From an uncultured Oscillospiraceae bacterium (GTDB taxonomy: Bacteria; Bacillota; Clostridia; Oscillospirales; Ruminococcaceae), in the NCBI GenBank assembly GCA_910589145.1, contig CAJUSD010000002.1, positions 124,001-188,000 of the forward strand: DNA of 64,000 nucleotides, written 5' to 3'. Both the position numbers and the translations under genes were made by a program. This document shows, piece after piece, positions 24,508 to 32,282 of this stretch. Position 1 is the stretch's first letter, and each line of letters begins with the position of its first letter. Below the pieces are notes generated by a model. It made no database searches. It saw only the letters and a program-made list of their open reading frames with translations, and was not told the DNA's origin.

Positions 24508-26301
24508 CTATTCCCCCTGTTCCAAATCTGCCGTTCTTCCCTCTGGCTTTGATAGGGACTCCAGTTTCCGGTCAATTTCCCGGAAATACCCTTCAAACTG
24601 TTCCAGATGGTCGTTAGGCACTTCGTATTTTATTTTAATCAGGCTGTCAAACAGCCCCGTTTCCCGGATAAAGTTGACCGGGACGCCAAAGTCCACCAGG
24701 TTCTTTGCCTTCTTATAGAGGTAAAGAATAACCTCCATCATTTTAAACTGTTTCTCCATGGGAACATAGGTATCATCTTTATGGAAAGCGTTTTGCTGTA
24801 GGAATCCTACCCGGATTACTTTGGCGACTTCCAAAATCAGCTTTTGATAATCCGGCAGAACATCTGCGCCAATAAGCTTGACAATTTCCATCAGTTTGTT
24901 TTCCTCTCCCAGGAGGGAGGTAATCTGACGGCGGTAATCCATAAATTTGGGATCAACCTCCCGGTTGTACCATGCCGCCAGGTCGTCTAAATATTCACTG
25001 TAGCTCAAGTTCCAGTTGATCGCAGCATAGTGCCGGGCGTATGCCAGCGATTTATCCAACGCCCAGAAGCACCGGACAAACCGCTTTGTATTCTGGGTAA
25101 CAGGCTCTGAAAAATCCGCGCCCTGAGGTGAAACAGCGCCAATAATAGAGACAGAACCTTCTGCACCGCATTTTGTCTCCATATATCCGGCACGTTCGTA
25201 GAATTGGGAAATGCGGGAGGGAAGATAAGCCGGAAACCCTTCTTCAGCCGGCATTTCTTCCAAACGCCCTGAAATTTCGCGGAGGGCTTCTGCCCATCGG
25301 GAGGTAGAATCTGCCATGACCGCCACATGGTAGCCCATATCCCGGTAATATTCCGCAAGCGTCACCCCTGTATAAATGGACGCTTCACGGGCTGCAACGG
25401 GCATATTTGATGTATTTGCAATTAATACAGTTCTGTCAGTCAGCGGGCGCTGGGTACGGGGGTCAATCAGTTCTGAAAATTCGTCCAGAACCTGGGTCAT
25501 CTCATTGCCGCGCTCCCCACATCCCACATATATAATGATATCTGCGTCACACCATTTGGCGATTTGGTGCTGAGTCATTGTTTTTCCGGTTCCGAACCCT
25601 CCTGGGACAGCAGCCGTTCCGCCTTTTGCAATAGGAAATAACGTATCTAAAACACGCTGTCCGGTAATCAGGGGACGGGAAATTGGCAGGCGGCGGCTTA
25701 CAGGCCGCGGGGAACGGATCGGCCATCTCTGGCAAAGGTTGAGCCCATGTTCCTCCCCTTTTTCGTCCTTAACTTTAGCTACAATATCGTTGACAGTATA
25801 TAAGCCGTCAGCCGCAATCCAGGTAATGGTTCCAGACAAGTTAGAGGGGATTAAACAGCGGTGCTCTACTGCCGGAGTTTCAGGACAAGCTGCATAAATC
25901 ATCCCGCCGGACACTTTATCACCCAGCTTGACTTTAAGGGAAACCTGCCATTTTCGATCCTGATCCAGCGAGGGGGCACTGCTTCCCTCTGCAATAAAAT
26001 GCCCTGAGGTTTCTGCGATATCTTTCAGCGGTCTTTCTATGCCGTCAAATATATTCCGCAGGAGTCCCGGCCCTAGATTGGCGCACAAAGGCGCGCCGGT
26101 TCCTTCCACCAGTTCGCCAGGCTTTAAACCGGTTGTCTCCTCATATACCTGTATGGTAGTAATATCGTTGGAAATTGAGATTACTTCCCCAATAAGCTTT
26201 TTTCCGCCAACATATACCATCTCCATCATGGAAAAACCGGATGCGTTTTTGACTGTTACAACCGGGCCGTTGATAGAATAGATGACATTGCCTTTGTACA
26301 A
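24508..26301 (-). CDS. atpA: V/A-type ATPase catalytic subunit A
   Basis: A 597-residue catalytic subunit that hydrolyses or makes ATP. The Walker A motif PGGFGTGKT (about 232-241) is present. So are the non-homologous insertion of about 90 residues typical of V/A-type A subunits (around 110-200), the GERGNEM segment and SRWAEALREISGRLEEMPAEEG. The TTG start has AGGAG 10 bases upstream. It is separated from subunit E by 129 bp containing a large structured element (26324-26400), unlike the tight spacing elsewhere in the operon. Confidence 0.96.
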   Translation of the reverse strand: MYKGNVIYSINGPVVTVKNASGFSMMEMVYVGGKKLIGEVISISNDITTIQVYEETTGLKPGELVEGTGAPLCANLGPGLLRNIFDGIERPLKDIAETSGHFIAEGSSAPSLDQDRKWQVSLKVKLGDKVSGGMIYAACPETPAVEHRCLIPSNLSGTITWIAADGLYTVNDIVAKVKDEKGEEHGLNLCQRWPIRSPRPVSRRLPISRPLITGQRVLDTLFPIAKGGTAAVPGGFGTGKTMTQHQIAKWCDADIIIYVGCGERGNEMTQVLDEFSELIDPRTQRPLTDRTVLIANTSNMPVAAREASIYTGVTLAEYYRDMGYHVAVMADSTSRWAEALREISGRLEEMPAEEGFPAYLPSRISQFYERAGYMETKCGAEGSVSIIGAVSPQGADFSEPVTQNTKRFVRCFWALDKSLAYARHYAAINWNLSYSEYLDDLAAWYNREVDPKFMDYRRQITSLLGEENKLMEIVKLIGADVLPDYQKLILEVAKVIRVGFLQQNAFHKDDTYVPMEKQFKMMEVILYLYKKAKNLVDFGVPVNFIRETGLFDSLIKIKYEVPNDHLEQFEGYFREIDRKLESLSKPEGRTADLEQGE

Positions 26302-26323
26302 AATTTATCACTCCTATTGGCAG

Positions 26324-26400
26324 GGTTTGGTTTAGGGGGAGTTTCGCGTCTGCGAACGCGGCCGGGCGCCTTTTAAGGAACGGCTCCTGGGCCCCAAACC
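26324..26400. repeat. Structured GC-rich intergenic element inside the ATPase operon
   Basis: GGTTTGG (26324-26330) pairs with CCAAACC (26394-26400). An inner hairpin CGCGT/ACGCG lies at 26345-26360, with further partial pairing between. The 13 bases GGGGAGTTTCGCG recur exactly at 57622-57634, so it is a dispersed repeat type. It falls in the longest gap of the operon, between subunits E and A, and could affect mRNA processing or stability there. Confidence 0.55.
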
Positions 26401-26430
26401 TTTTAATTTTGCCTTTGTTCAGCGCGCATA

Positions 26431-27048
26431 TTAAAACTGTACTTCCACTGTAAACCCAGAGCTGCGGTAGAACCATTCCTTCTGTCTATTGAGTTTTTCT
26501 TCCAGCGTTTCATCCAAAAGCAGTCCCCGAACCGGTTCCTCCAGAATAAAGCCGCCAATACTAATTTTATCATCTGCTTCTATATGGCACAGCTCAGGGG
26601 AAACTGTTTGAAAAAGCTCCTTATATTTCATATCGCGGGGGGATATATAGACAATGGCCTCTTTTATGGAAAATCGGCCATTCTGGACAACCTCGGTAAA
26701 AACAGTTTTCAAATATTCCTCATACTCTTTTCCAGACAATGAAAATTCTTCTAATTTCCGGCGAACTGCCTGGAAAATTTTCTCTGAACACTTGTCCCTT
26801 TGGAAAATCAATTTTTTACGCATTTCCATTCCGGTTTGGGACATTGCAGCAGTTGCCTGAACATTCATATCCCCCTGTTGGGCTTGGATAAATTGGTACG
26901 CATCCTGCAAAGCCTGGCTTTTGGCTTTTTCCAAACGCTCCGCCCGCAGGCGCTCCGTCTGCATTTTCATGGCCTTGCTTTCGGCTTCCGCCTTTGCCAG
27001 CATACGCTCCTTCAGTATAGGCAGCTTTTCTTTATTGAAAACGGGCAT
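26431..27048 (-). CDS. atpE: V/A-type ATPase subunit E
   Basis: A 205-residue peripheral-stalk subunit. The N-terminal half is a charged coiled coil (Lys/Glu/Gln-rich, about 1-110) and the C-terminal half a small globular domain that contacts the head, ending in RQKEWFYRSSGFTVEVQF. The start is at an ATG with GAAGGTG 5 bases upstream; a longer frame to 27072 has no ribosome site. It pairs with the H/G subunit encoded at the head of the operon to form the stator. Confidence 0.82.
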   Translation of the reverse strand: MPVFNKEKLPILKERMLAKAEAESKAMKMQTERLRAERLEKAKSQALQDAYQFIQAQQGDMNVQATAAMSQTGMEMRKKLIFQRDKCSEKIFQAVRRKLEEFSLSGKEYEEYLKTVFTEVVQNGRFSIKEAIVYISPRDMKYKELFQTVSPELCHIEADDKISIGGFILEEPVRGLLLDETLEEKLNRQKEWFYRSSGFTVEVQF

Positions 27049-27170
27049 CTTTTCACCTTCATCATTTAACACATTTGTTGGAGTCTGTTTAAATTCTGGA
27101 TATGCACAGGTTGCGCAGTCTGAGGAAAGGATACAGGCAAGATGTGCGCCGGCAGATTTTAAACAGGCTC

Positions 27171-27479
27171 CTACAGCTTAATGCCAATGGCTTCACTCAC
27201 ATACTTTTCTATGGAATCCCCTACGTTGCCGGCTCCGTGGCGGTCCGGCACCTCTACAATCAGAGGACGGCGTTCATTCAATTTAATATCATATACCTTC
27301 TGTGTACACAGATCAATGAGCTTGCGGGTAATGAGTACTACCCCGATTTCTGGGTCGGCTTTTGCAAGGTCGAGCTGTTCGGATACTTCCTCCGCTGTAT
27401 GGACGACTACCCCTTCTATTCCCGCTAAACGCATACCCATCTGCGTATCACGGTTATCACTGATTAAAAAGAATTTCAT
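27171..27479 (-). CDS. atpF: V/A-type ATPase subunit F
   Basis: A 102-residue Rossmann-like central-stalk subunit. It has the family opening MKFFLISDNRDTQMGMRLAGIEG and IGVVLITRKLIDL, and ends ISEYVSEAIGIKL-like. In the complex it binds subunit D and regulates ATP hydrolysis. The ATG has GGAGGG about 12 bases upstream. It lies between K and E, with a 122-bp gap to E. Confidence 0.92.
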   Translation of the reverse strand: MKFFLISDNRDTQMGMRLAGIEGVVVHTAEEVSEQLDLAKADPEIGVVLITRKLIDLCTQKVYDIKLNERRPLIVEVPDRHGAGNVGDSIEKYVSEAIGIKL

Positions 27480-27525
27480 ATTTTGGATAAGCCCTCCCCC
27501 GTAATTGTATCAGCGGCTTATATAC

Positions 27526-27954
27526 TTAGATTTTATTTAAAATTAAAATAGAAATCAACAGTCCATACAATGCAACACCTTCACCCAAAGCCACAAAAAT
27601 CAAAGCCTTACCAAAGTTTTTGGCATCCTCAGAAAACGCGCCAATAGCGGCAGGAGCCGCAGCAGCAACAGCAATACCCGCACCAATAGCAGACATCCCC
27701 GTAACCAGAGCTGCAGCGATATAACCCAGTCCGGAAGCAGTAGAAGCAGCAGAAACCTCGTCGGCAGCGCTGACAAATCCGGAAAGCGGCAGGATGACAG
27801 CAATTAGACAAATCCCAAAGAAAGCACAAAGATTAAAGACAACGGCATGACGTGCCTTCTTACCAGTCGTTGCACCGGTATAAACAGGGATAACAGGAGC
27901 CATCAAAAGGGCAACCGCAGCTAATGGGAGCAGAAACATTATAAAAGTAGACAT
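27526..27954 (-). CDS. atpK: V/A-type ATPase proteolipid subunit K (c-ring)
   Basis: A 142-residue membrane protein with four TM helices, which forms the ion-carrying ring. The second hairpin is the true c-type pair: Gly/Ala-rich TM3 (ALVTGMSAIGAGIAVAAAAP) and TM4 with the ion-binding glutamate in VALGEGVALYG. The first hairpin (residues 1-60) has no membrane carboxylate, so each protomer carries one ion site per four helices. Whether it uses sodium or protons is not clear by eye. The start is the second ATG, with GGAGG 8 bases upstream; an ATG 15 bases earlier overlaps that site. Confidence 0.93.
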   Translation of the reverse strand: MSTFIMFLLPLAAVALLMAPVIPVYTGATTGKKARHAVVFNLCAFFGICLIAVILPLSGFVSAADEVSAASTASGLGYIAAALVTGMSAIGAGIAVAAAAPAAIGAFSEDAKNFGKALIFVALGEGVALYGLLISILILNKI

Positions 27955-27995
27955 AAGAGAAACCTCCATTTCAAATTATAAACATCTAGTAAACA

Positions 27996-29966
27996 TTAAA
28001 CCTGCTGTGAAGACTGGATTGACTGGGAGATGGGGACAAAGGGTTTTCCGCTGCCCTCATAGAAGCGGCTGAAAATTTCATAAAATTCCAGACGCAGCGC
28101 TTGAATCCCAACAATCAGCCCTTCCATAGCCATTACGAAAATATTGCCGATTACAATAACGGCAGGGCTTGCACCAGAGCCCACCATCTCGGAAAGAGTC
28201 GCGACAACTGCCATCATACCAGCATGGCTGAGGATGAAACCTCCTACGCGAAGAAAAGACATGGTATTAGTAACAAAGCTTAACACAACTTCAAAGAGTT
28301 CAAAAAAGCTTTCAATAACATATCCGCCAATACCACCCTCCGGTTTAATGTCTTTGCGGCCCTGGAGGATTTTTTCCAAAGGTTCTTTCAGGAAGATAAT
28401 TAAAATGGGGAGAACTGCAAAAATAATCACACAGACAGGATTGAGAATATTAAAGCCCAAAAACAGCTTTCCGCAGGCGGCAATTAAAACATACCCATAA
28501 AAAATCAGCCCTGCAATCCCATTTTGGGAAAGGAGCGCACGATCCCAGTTTTTCTGTTTCAGGCCAAGGCAGATATTCATAAGGATACAGACAACAATCA
28601 GTACTGCACCGATTCCGACCGCAGACATTAAAATCATATTGGTAGTGGAATTTGCCATAACCTCCACAGGCTTTTCCTCAAACCCCATAGCATGGTACAT
28701 AGGGTCAAGCAGGTGTTCAAATCCGAAAACCGAGCCGTAAATCAGCCCAAAAAAGGCGGACACAATTCCTATACGTTCCAGAATAGGACCGAGGGCCATT
28801 TTTTTCCATTTCCACATAATGAAACCTACAAGGGAAATTACCAGGCCCTGTCCAACATCCCCAAACATCACACCAAACAGCAAAGCATAGGTAATGGCAA
28901 CAAAGGGAGTCGGGTCAACGTCAGTATAAGAAGGAACTCCATACATATCTACAAACATTTCAAAAGGCCGGACAAGCCAGTTATTTTTCAGTTTGGTTGG
29001 AACGGTCAAACGTTTGTCACTGTCCGCGGGCCGCATGGATACTTTCACATCTCCCATGTTTTCAAAATCCGCTGTAAAAGACTTTTCCCGTTCCTGGGGA
29101 ACGAATCCCAAAATATAAAAGGTTCCATTTAATTCATAAACATACCGCCGGAGTTCATAAGTTTCCTGCATAAATTTCAACCGGTGAAAGCGCTCCATAA
29201 AATCGTTCCGGTTGTCCTCTACCACCTGAGAAATTTTCTTAGTCACAAGTTCGAGACTGTGTTTTTCGTCGTCTAACTGGTTAAAGAAACGTTTCCGTGC
29301 TTCTTCCGGTACGCCGTGAACTTCATCGGAAACCAGCATAGGCTCAAAAAAGAGAGAGGAAAAAATATCGTCAATTTCCGGCGCAAGCTCCCGGATGGTA
29401 AAATATGCACCCCAATAATATCTTCCGTCAAAATCAAACGTTGCAAAGACAAAGTCCCGATCCTGGTAATAGGACAGTTTGGAAAGATTGTCCGCTGGAA
29501 GCCGTCCCATTCGGACGCTCAGGTATTCTGTATCTGCCAGATCATCGATACTGGCCTCTAATCCTTCGATATGGTCCAGTTGGTCCAGAATATTCTGATG
29601 CAATTCCAGCCTGGATTTCAGAACCCGCTCCTGTCCTTTTAAACGGTTAAACCTTTTTTGAAGATCATCCAGATAAGTTTTAACCTCCTCTGTAGAGACA
29701 GAAACGTTTGAAGGTTCCATAGACGCTTTCTGAGCCAAAGGGTATCCCATTGCCATTCCCAGATTAGTAGCCTGGGAGAGAATCTCGGTATAGGGGTTTT
29801 CCCCGCTGATTTTCATAAATCCCTGACCCTTCCCTTCGGAAAAGGGCGCTTGTTCCTGGTGGAAATCTTCATGTATGGACAGTCTCAACAGTACGTTATC
29901 CAACTGTTCCATGCTGCCGGTTATACTTGCCAGCCGCATTTTAGTAATTGACAAGCCTATCGCCAT
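27996..29966 (-). CDS. atpI: V/A-type ATPase subunit I (a-subunit)
   Basis: A 656-residue stator subunit. The N-terminal half (to about 360) is the cytosolic arm with coiled coils that hold the peripheral stalks. The C-terminal half has seven to eight TM helices, including the conserved TPFVAITYALLFGVMFGDVGQG and a late TM (LSFVTNTMSFLRVGGFILSHAG) bearing the essential arginine. It conducts ions past the K ring. The start is uncertain: the ATG at 29966 is close to AGGAAGG, and a TTG four codons in has better spacing. Confidence 0.93.
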   Translation of the reverse strand: MAIGLSITKMRLASITGSMEQLDNVLLRLSIHEDFHQEQAPFSEGKGQGFMKISGENPYTEILSQATNLGMAMGYPLAQKASMEPSNVSVSTEEVKTYLDDLQKRFNRLKGQERVLKSRLELHQNILDQLDHIEGLEASIDDLADTEYLSVRMGRLPADNLSKLSYYQDRDFVFATFDFDGRYYWGAYFTIRELAPEIDDIFSSLFFEPMLVSDEVHGVPEEARKRFFNQLDDEKHSLELVTKKISQVVEDNRNDFMERFHRLKFMQETYELRRYVYELNGTFYILGFVPQEREKSFTADFENMGDVKVSMRPADSDKRLTVPTKLKNNWLVRPFEMFVDMYGVPSYTDVDPTPFVAITYALLFGVMFGDVGQGLVISLVGFIMWKWKKMALGPILERIGIVSAFFGLIYGSVFGFEHLLDPMYHAMGFEEKPVEVMANSTTNMILMSAVGIGAVLIVVCILMNICLGLKQKNWDRALLSQNGIAGLIFYGYVLIAACGKLFLGFNILNPVCVIIFAVLPILIIFLKEPLEKILQGRKDIKPEGGIGGYVIESFFELFEVVLSFVTNTMSFLRVGGFILSHAGMMAVVATLSEMVGSGASPAVIVIGNIFVMAMEGLIVGIQALRLEFYEIFSRFYEGSGKPFVPISQSIQSSQQV

Positions 29967-30025
29967 CCTTCCTAATTGATATTGGCTTTGAGCTTTAAGT
30001 TTTAGGGTTAGAGTGAAAACCTCCG

Positions 30026-31069
30026 CTAACGGATTAAAAGTTTTTCAATTTCTTCTGGGGAAACCTGATACCGGATTCCCTCAATAATATTAATAATATT
30101 TTCCCTCTCCATATTGCACAGCACCATAAAAGAGGCAAACCCGATGGGCGCTGACGAGGTGAAACTCATAAACCTTTTGCTGAGATGATAACGGATAGAA
30201 TCTACTTTATATTCGATATAGGTAAAATCCTTATCATCCATATATTTTGTATAGCTGGACGTGGATAAAATCCGCATTGCATCCTCTGGCGCAGGCGCTT
30301 CCGCCATCTGCCTCCAAAGCTTTTCGCTCAAACGGCTGTGGGAAGGCAGCAGCTGTGCCTGTATTTCCCTGGGCGAATAATGACGGAAGCGTTTCAGCCT
30401 TAGAATCGTTGTGACATTTAACAGCTCCAACTGGGTCAAAAAGATAGAATCCAAATCTTTTTTCGTTTGTCCACGATAATACTGGCTGATTTTCTGGAAC
30501 AAATCGTTAAAATAAAAGGTTTTTAAAGCCAATTCACAGGCTGTAAGATCTGGCCTTTCACCGGAGGCGGGCAAATACGGATGCAGGATCTTCTCATATT
30601 CTGTCCGTTCCAGCACCTTAAGCATTTCTCCAAAGTCTTTTGCCTTAGCCAAAGGGATCAAATCAAAAGACAGCCGTTTTTCCAAATAAGTCGGAAGCGA
30701 CGCAATTGTTTCTGGAAAGGCTTCTTTTCCAGCAGAATACAGGCCGATGCGCCGGATGAGGGTTCTTATTTCAATATCCTTTAAAATATAAAAATAAAAC
30801 TCGTTATTCCCTTTTTGAAATCCCAAAAGCCGCTGATACTGCCGGTAAATTTCCATCTGGACAAGATGTTCCAATCTTGTCCGGTGGATTTGGTTTTCCT
30901 GTACCTGGCTTAATACTTCCCGGTAATGGGTTTCATTTTTTAAATATGCCGCTGCATCCCCTACAGTCTGTTTATGAAGAAGTTCTATATAGTCTTCCGG
31001 CATTAGCCTTCGGCCATACATAGCACGTATTTTTGTCAGAATGGCTGTATCTGAGAAATTGGAAAGCAT
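30026..31069 (-). CDS. atpC: V/A-type ATPase subunit C
   Basis: A 347-residue helical subunit of the AC39/NtpC family, the funnel that joins the central stalk to the membrane ring. Family features include the opening NFSDTAILTKIRAMYGRRLMPEDY, repeated three-helix bundles, and the central YYRGQTKKDLDSIFLTQLELLNVTTILRLKRF segment. The ATG has GAGGG 6 bases upstream. It starts 25 bp after the stalk gene and ends 59 bp before subunit I. Confidence 0.93.
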   Translation of the reverse strand: MLSNFSDTAILTKIRAMYGRRLMPEDYIELLHKQTVGDAAAYLKNETHYREVLSQVQENQIHRTRLEHLVQMEIYRQYQRLLGFQKGNNEFYFYILKDIEIRTLIRRIGLYSAGKEAFPETIASLPTYLEKRLSFDLIPLAKAKDFGEMLKVLERTEYEKILHPYLPASGERPDLTACELALKTFYFNDLFQKISQYYRGQTKKDLDSIFLTQLELLNVTTILRLKRFRHYSPREIQAQLLPSHSRLSEKLWRQMAEAPAPEDAMRILSTSSYTKYMDDKDFTYIEYKVDSIRYHLSKRFMSFTSSAPIGFASFMVLCNMERENIINIIEGIRYQVSPEEIEKLLIR

Positions 31070-31094
31070 CTCTTTCCCTCACCATCCTTTCCTT

Positions 31095-31433
31095 TTACTG
31101 CGTCCGCCTTTCCACTACGGCTGATACTCCTATACATCGGCTATACAACTCCTCTATCCATTTTTCACGGTTAGCCTGATATACCCCCTCCAGCCGTTCG
31201 GACTCCTGCCTGTAGGATTCTTCCATTTTCGCGATATCATCCCGATTGCTGCCTTCCATCTGCTCCTGTATCCGATTGGTACGTTCTTTCGCCCTTTGCA
31301 GATAGTCATGATAAAGCTTTTCTTCTTCCTCTGGAAGTTCCTTTTCCGCTTTCTCTTTCGCCTGACGTGCTTCCTGCAATATTGTTCTTGCCTGATGGTC
31401 GTATGAAATTAATTCACGTATAATCTTATCCAC
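31095..31433 (-). CDS. V/A-type ATPase stalk subunit (H/G-like)
   Basis: A 112-residue, highly charged, almost purely coiled-coil protein (ARTILQEARQAKEKAEKELPEEEEKL and onward). Such proteins at the head of V/A-ATPase operons are the G/H subunit that pairs with E in the peripheral stalk. Sequence alone is low complexity, so the call depends on position and length. The GTG start overlaps a GGGGGATTAG region that supplies the ribosome site. It is the first gene after the operon promoter. Confidence 0.75.
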   Translation of the reverse strand: MDKIIRELISYDHQARTILQEARQAKEKAEKELPEEEEKLYHDYLQRAKERTNRIQEQMEGSNRDDIAKMEESYRQESERLEGVYQANREKWIEELYSRCIGVSAVVERRTQ

Positions 31434-31521
31434 CTAATCCCCCGTTTCCTTTGCCGATTGGAGTAACAATAGTTTTCCCGATATTTTGTTGATATTTGTG
31501 ATTTTTCAGTAACTTCTTAAT

Positions 31522-31550
31522 ATAATATACCCTTCCAGCACCTTCTTCAA
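31522..31550 (-). promoter_or_regulatory. Sigma-A type promoter of the V/A-ATPase operon
   Basis: On the minus strand TTGAAG is followed after 17 bases by TATTAT. It lies about 90 bases upstream of the first ATPase gene. The -10 matches five of six and the -35 four of six. Confidence 0.55.
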
Positions 31551-31710
31551 TAGATAAAGTGTCTAAATTTTATTTCTTCCCTAAAGATGAAAAGTGGTAG
31601 AATTTTATAAGAAGGACAGGGAATTAAATGATTACGCACTTCCGTGCAGACTCAACCAGAGACAAGTGCATCCCAGGATAGATAGTGAGCAGAATACCTA
31701 AAACCTTAGC

Positions 31711-31739
31711 TTGCAGTTCTCCTCAAAACATGGTAGACT
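31711..31739 (+). promoter_or_regulatory. Possible promoter of the Nudix-GH95 pair
   Basis: TTGCAG and TAGACT spaced by 17 bases, 33 bases before the Nudix start. Each hexamer matches four of six consensus bases, so the call is moderate. Confidence 0.4.
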
Positions 31740-31771
31740 GAAACAAGAAAAAAGAAAAGGAGGGATTGGCA

Positions 31772-32257
31772 TTGAAAATACGTTCATCAGCAAAAGCCCT
31801 GATTATAAAAGAGGGCAAGCTGTTGGTAATCCAATGCCAAAGGGAAGGCAAAGAATATTACACCCTTCCCGGCGGAGGTCAGGAACCTTTAGAAAGCTTG
31901 GAACAGACCGTTATACGGGAATGTTTGGAGGAAGCCGGACTGTCGATCCGTGTAAAGTCGCTGGCGGCTGTACAGGAGGAAATCATTATCGATCCGAAGT
32001 CTGTTCAAAATTCCCCGGACTATTGCCATCAACATTTTTGGTATTTCCGGTGCGAATTGACAGGAAATCAACCCCAAAGCCCAACCCATCATGACCTGGG
32101 ACAGGTAGGAATTCAGTGGATACCCCTGGGACAAGTCTGTAAACTCCCCATTCTTCCAGAATGGCTTCAGGAACAGGCTGAAACCATTTTAGCATCAGAA
32201 ACAACGTCTTTTTTAGGAACGGTTATTCATGAAAAACCGATTCTTTCCAAAACATAA
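31772..32257 (+). CDS. Nudix hydrolase
   Basis: A 161-residue protein with a complete Nudix box: GGGQEPLE followed by RECLEEAGL (about 36-59), matching Gx5Ex7REUxEExGU. These enzymes cleave nucleoside diphosphates linked to another group, using Mg at the REUxEE helix. The substrate is unknown. The start is a TTG with GGAGG 8 bases upstream; a TTG two codons earlier is too close to the ribosome site. The GH95 gene follows after 25 bp, so both may be on one transcript. Confidence 0.85.
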   Translation: MKIRSSAKALIIKEGKLLVIQCQREGKEYYTLPGGGQEPLESLEQTVIRECLEEAGLSIRVKSLAAVQEEIIIDPKSVQNSPDYCHQHFWYFRCELTGNQPQSPTHHDLGQVGIQWIPLGQVCKLPILPEWLQEQAETILASETTSFLGTVIHEKPILSKT

Positions 32258-32282
32258 ACAACCATTTAATGAGGTGACATAA

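Noticed and set aside
31711-32094. 127-codon frame overlapping the Nudix gene
   Set aside because: It is an alternate frame of the Nudix coding region; the Nudix box is in the other frame and has the ribosome site.
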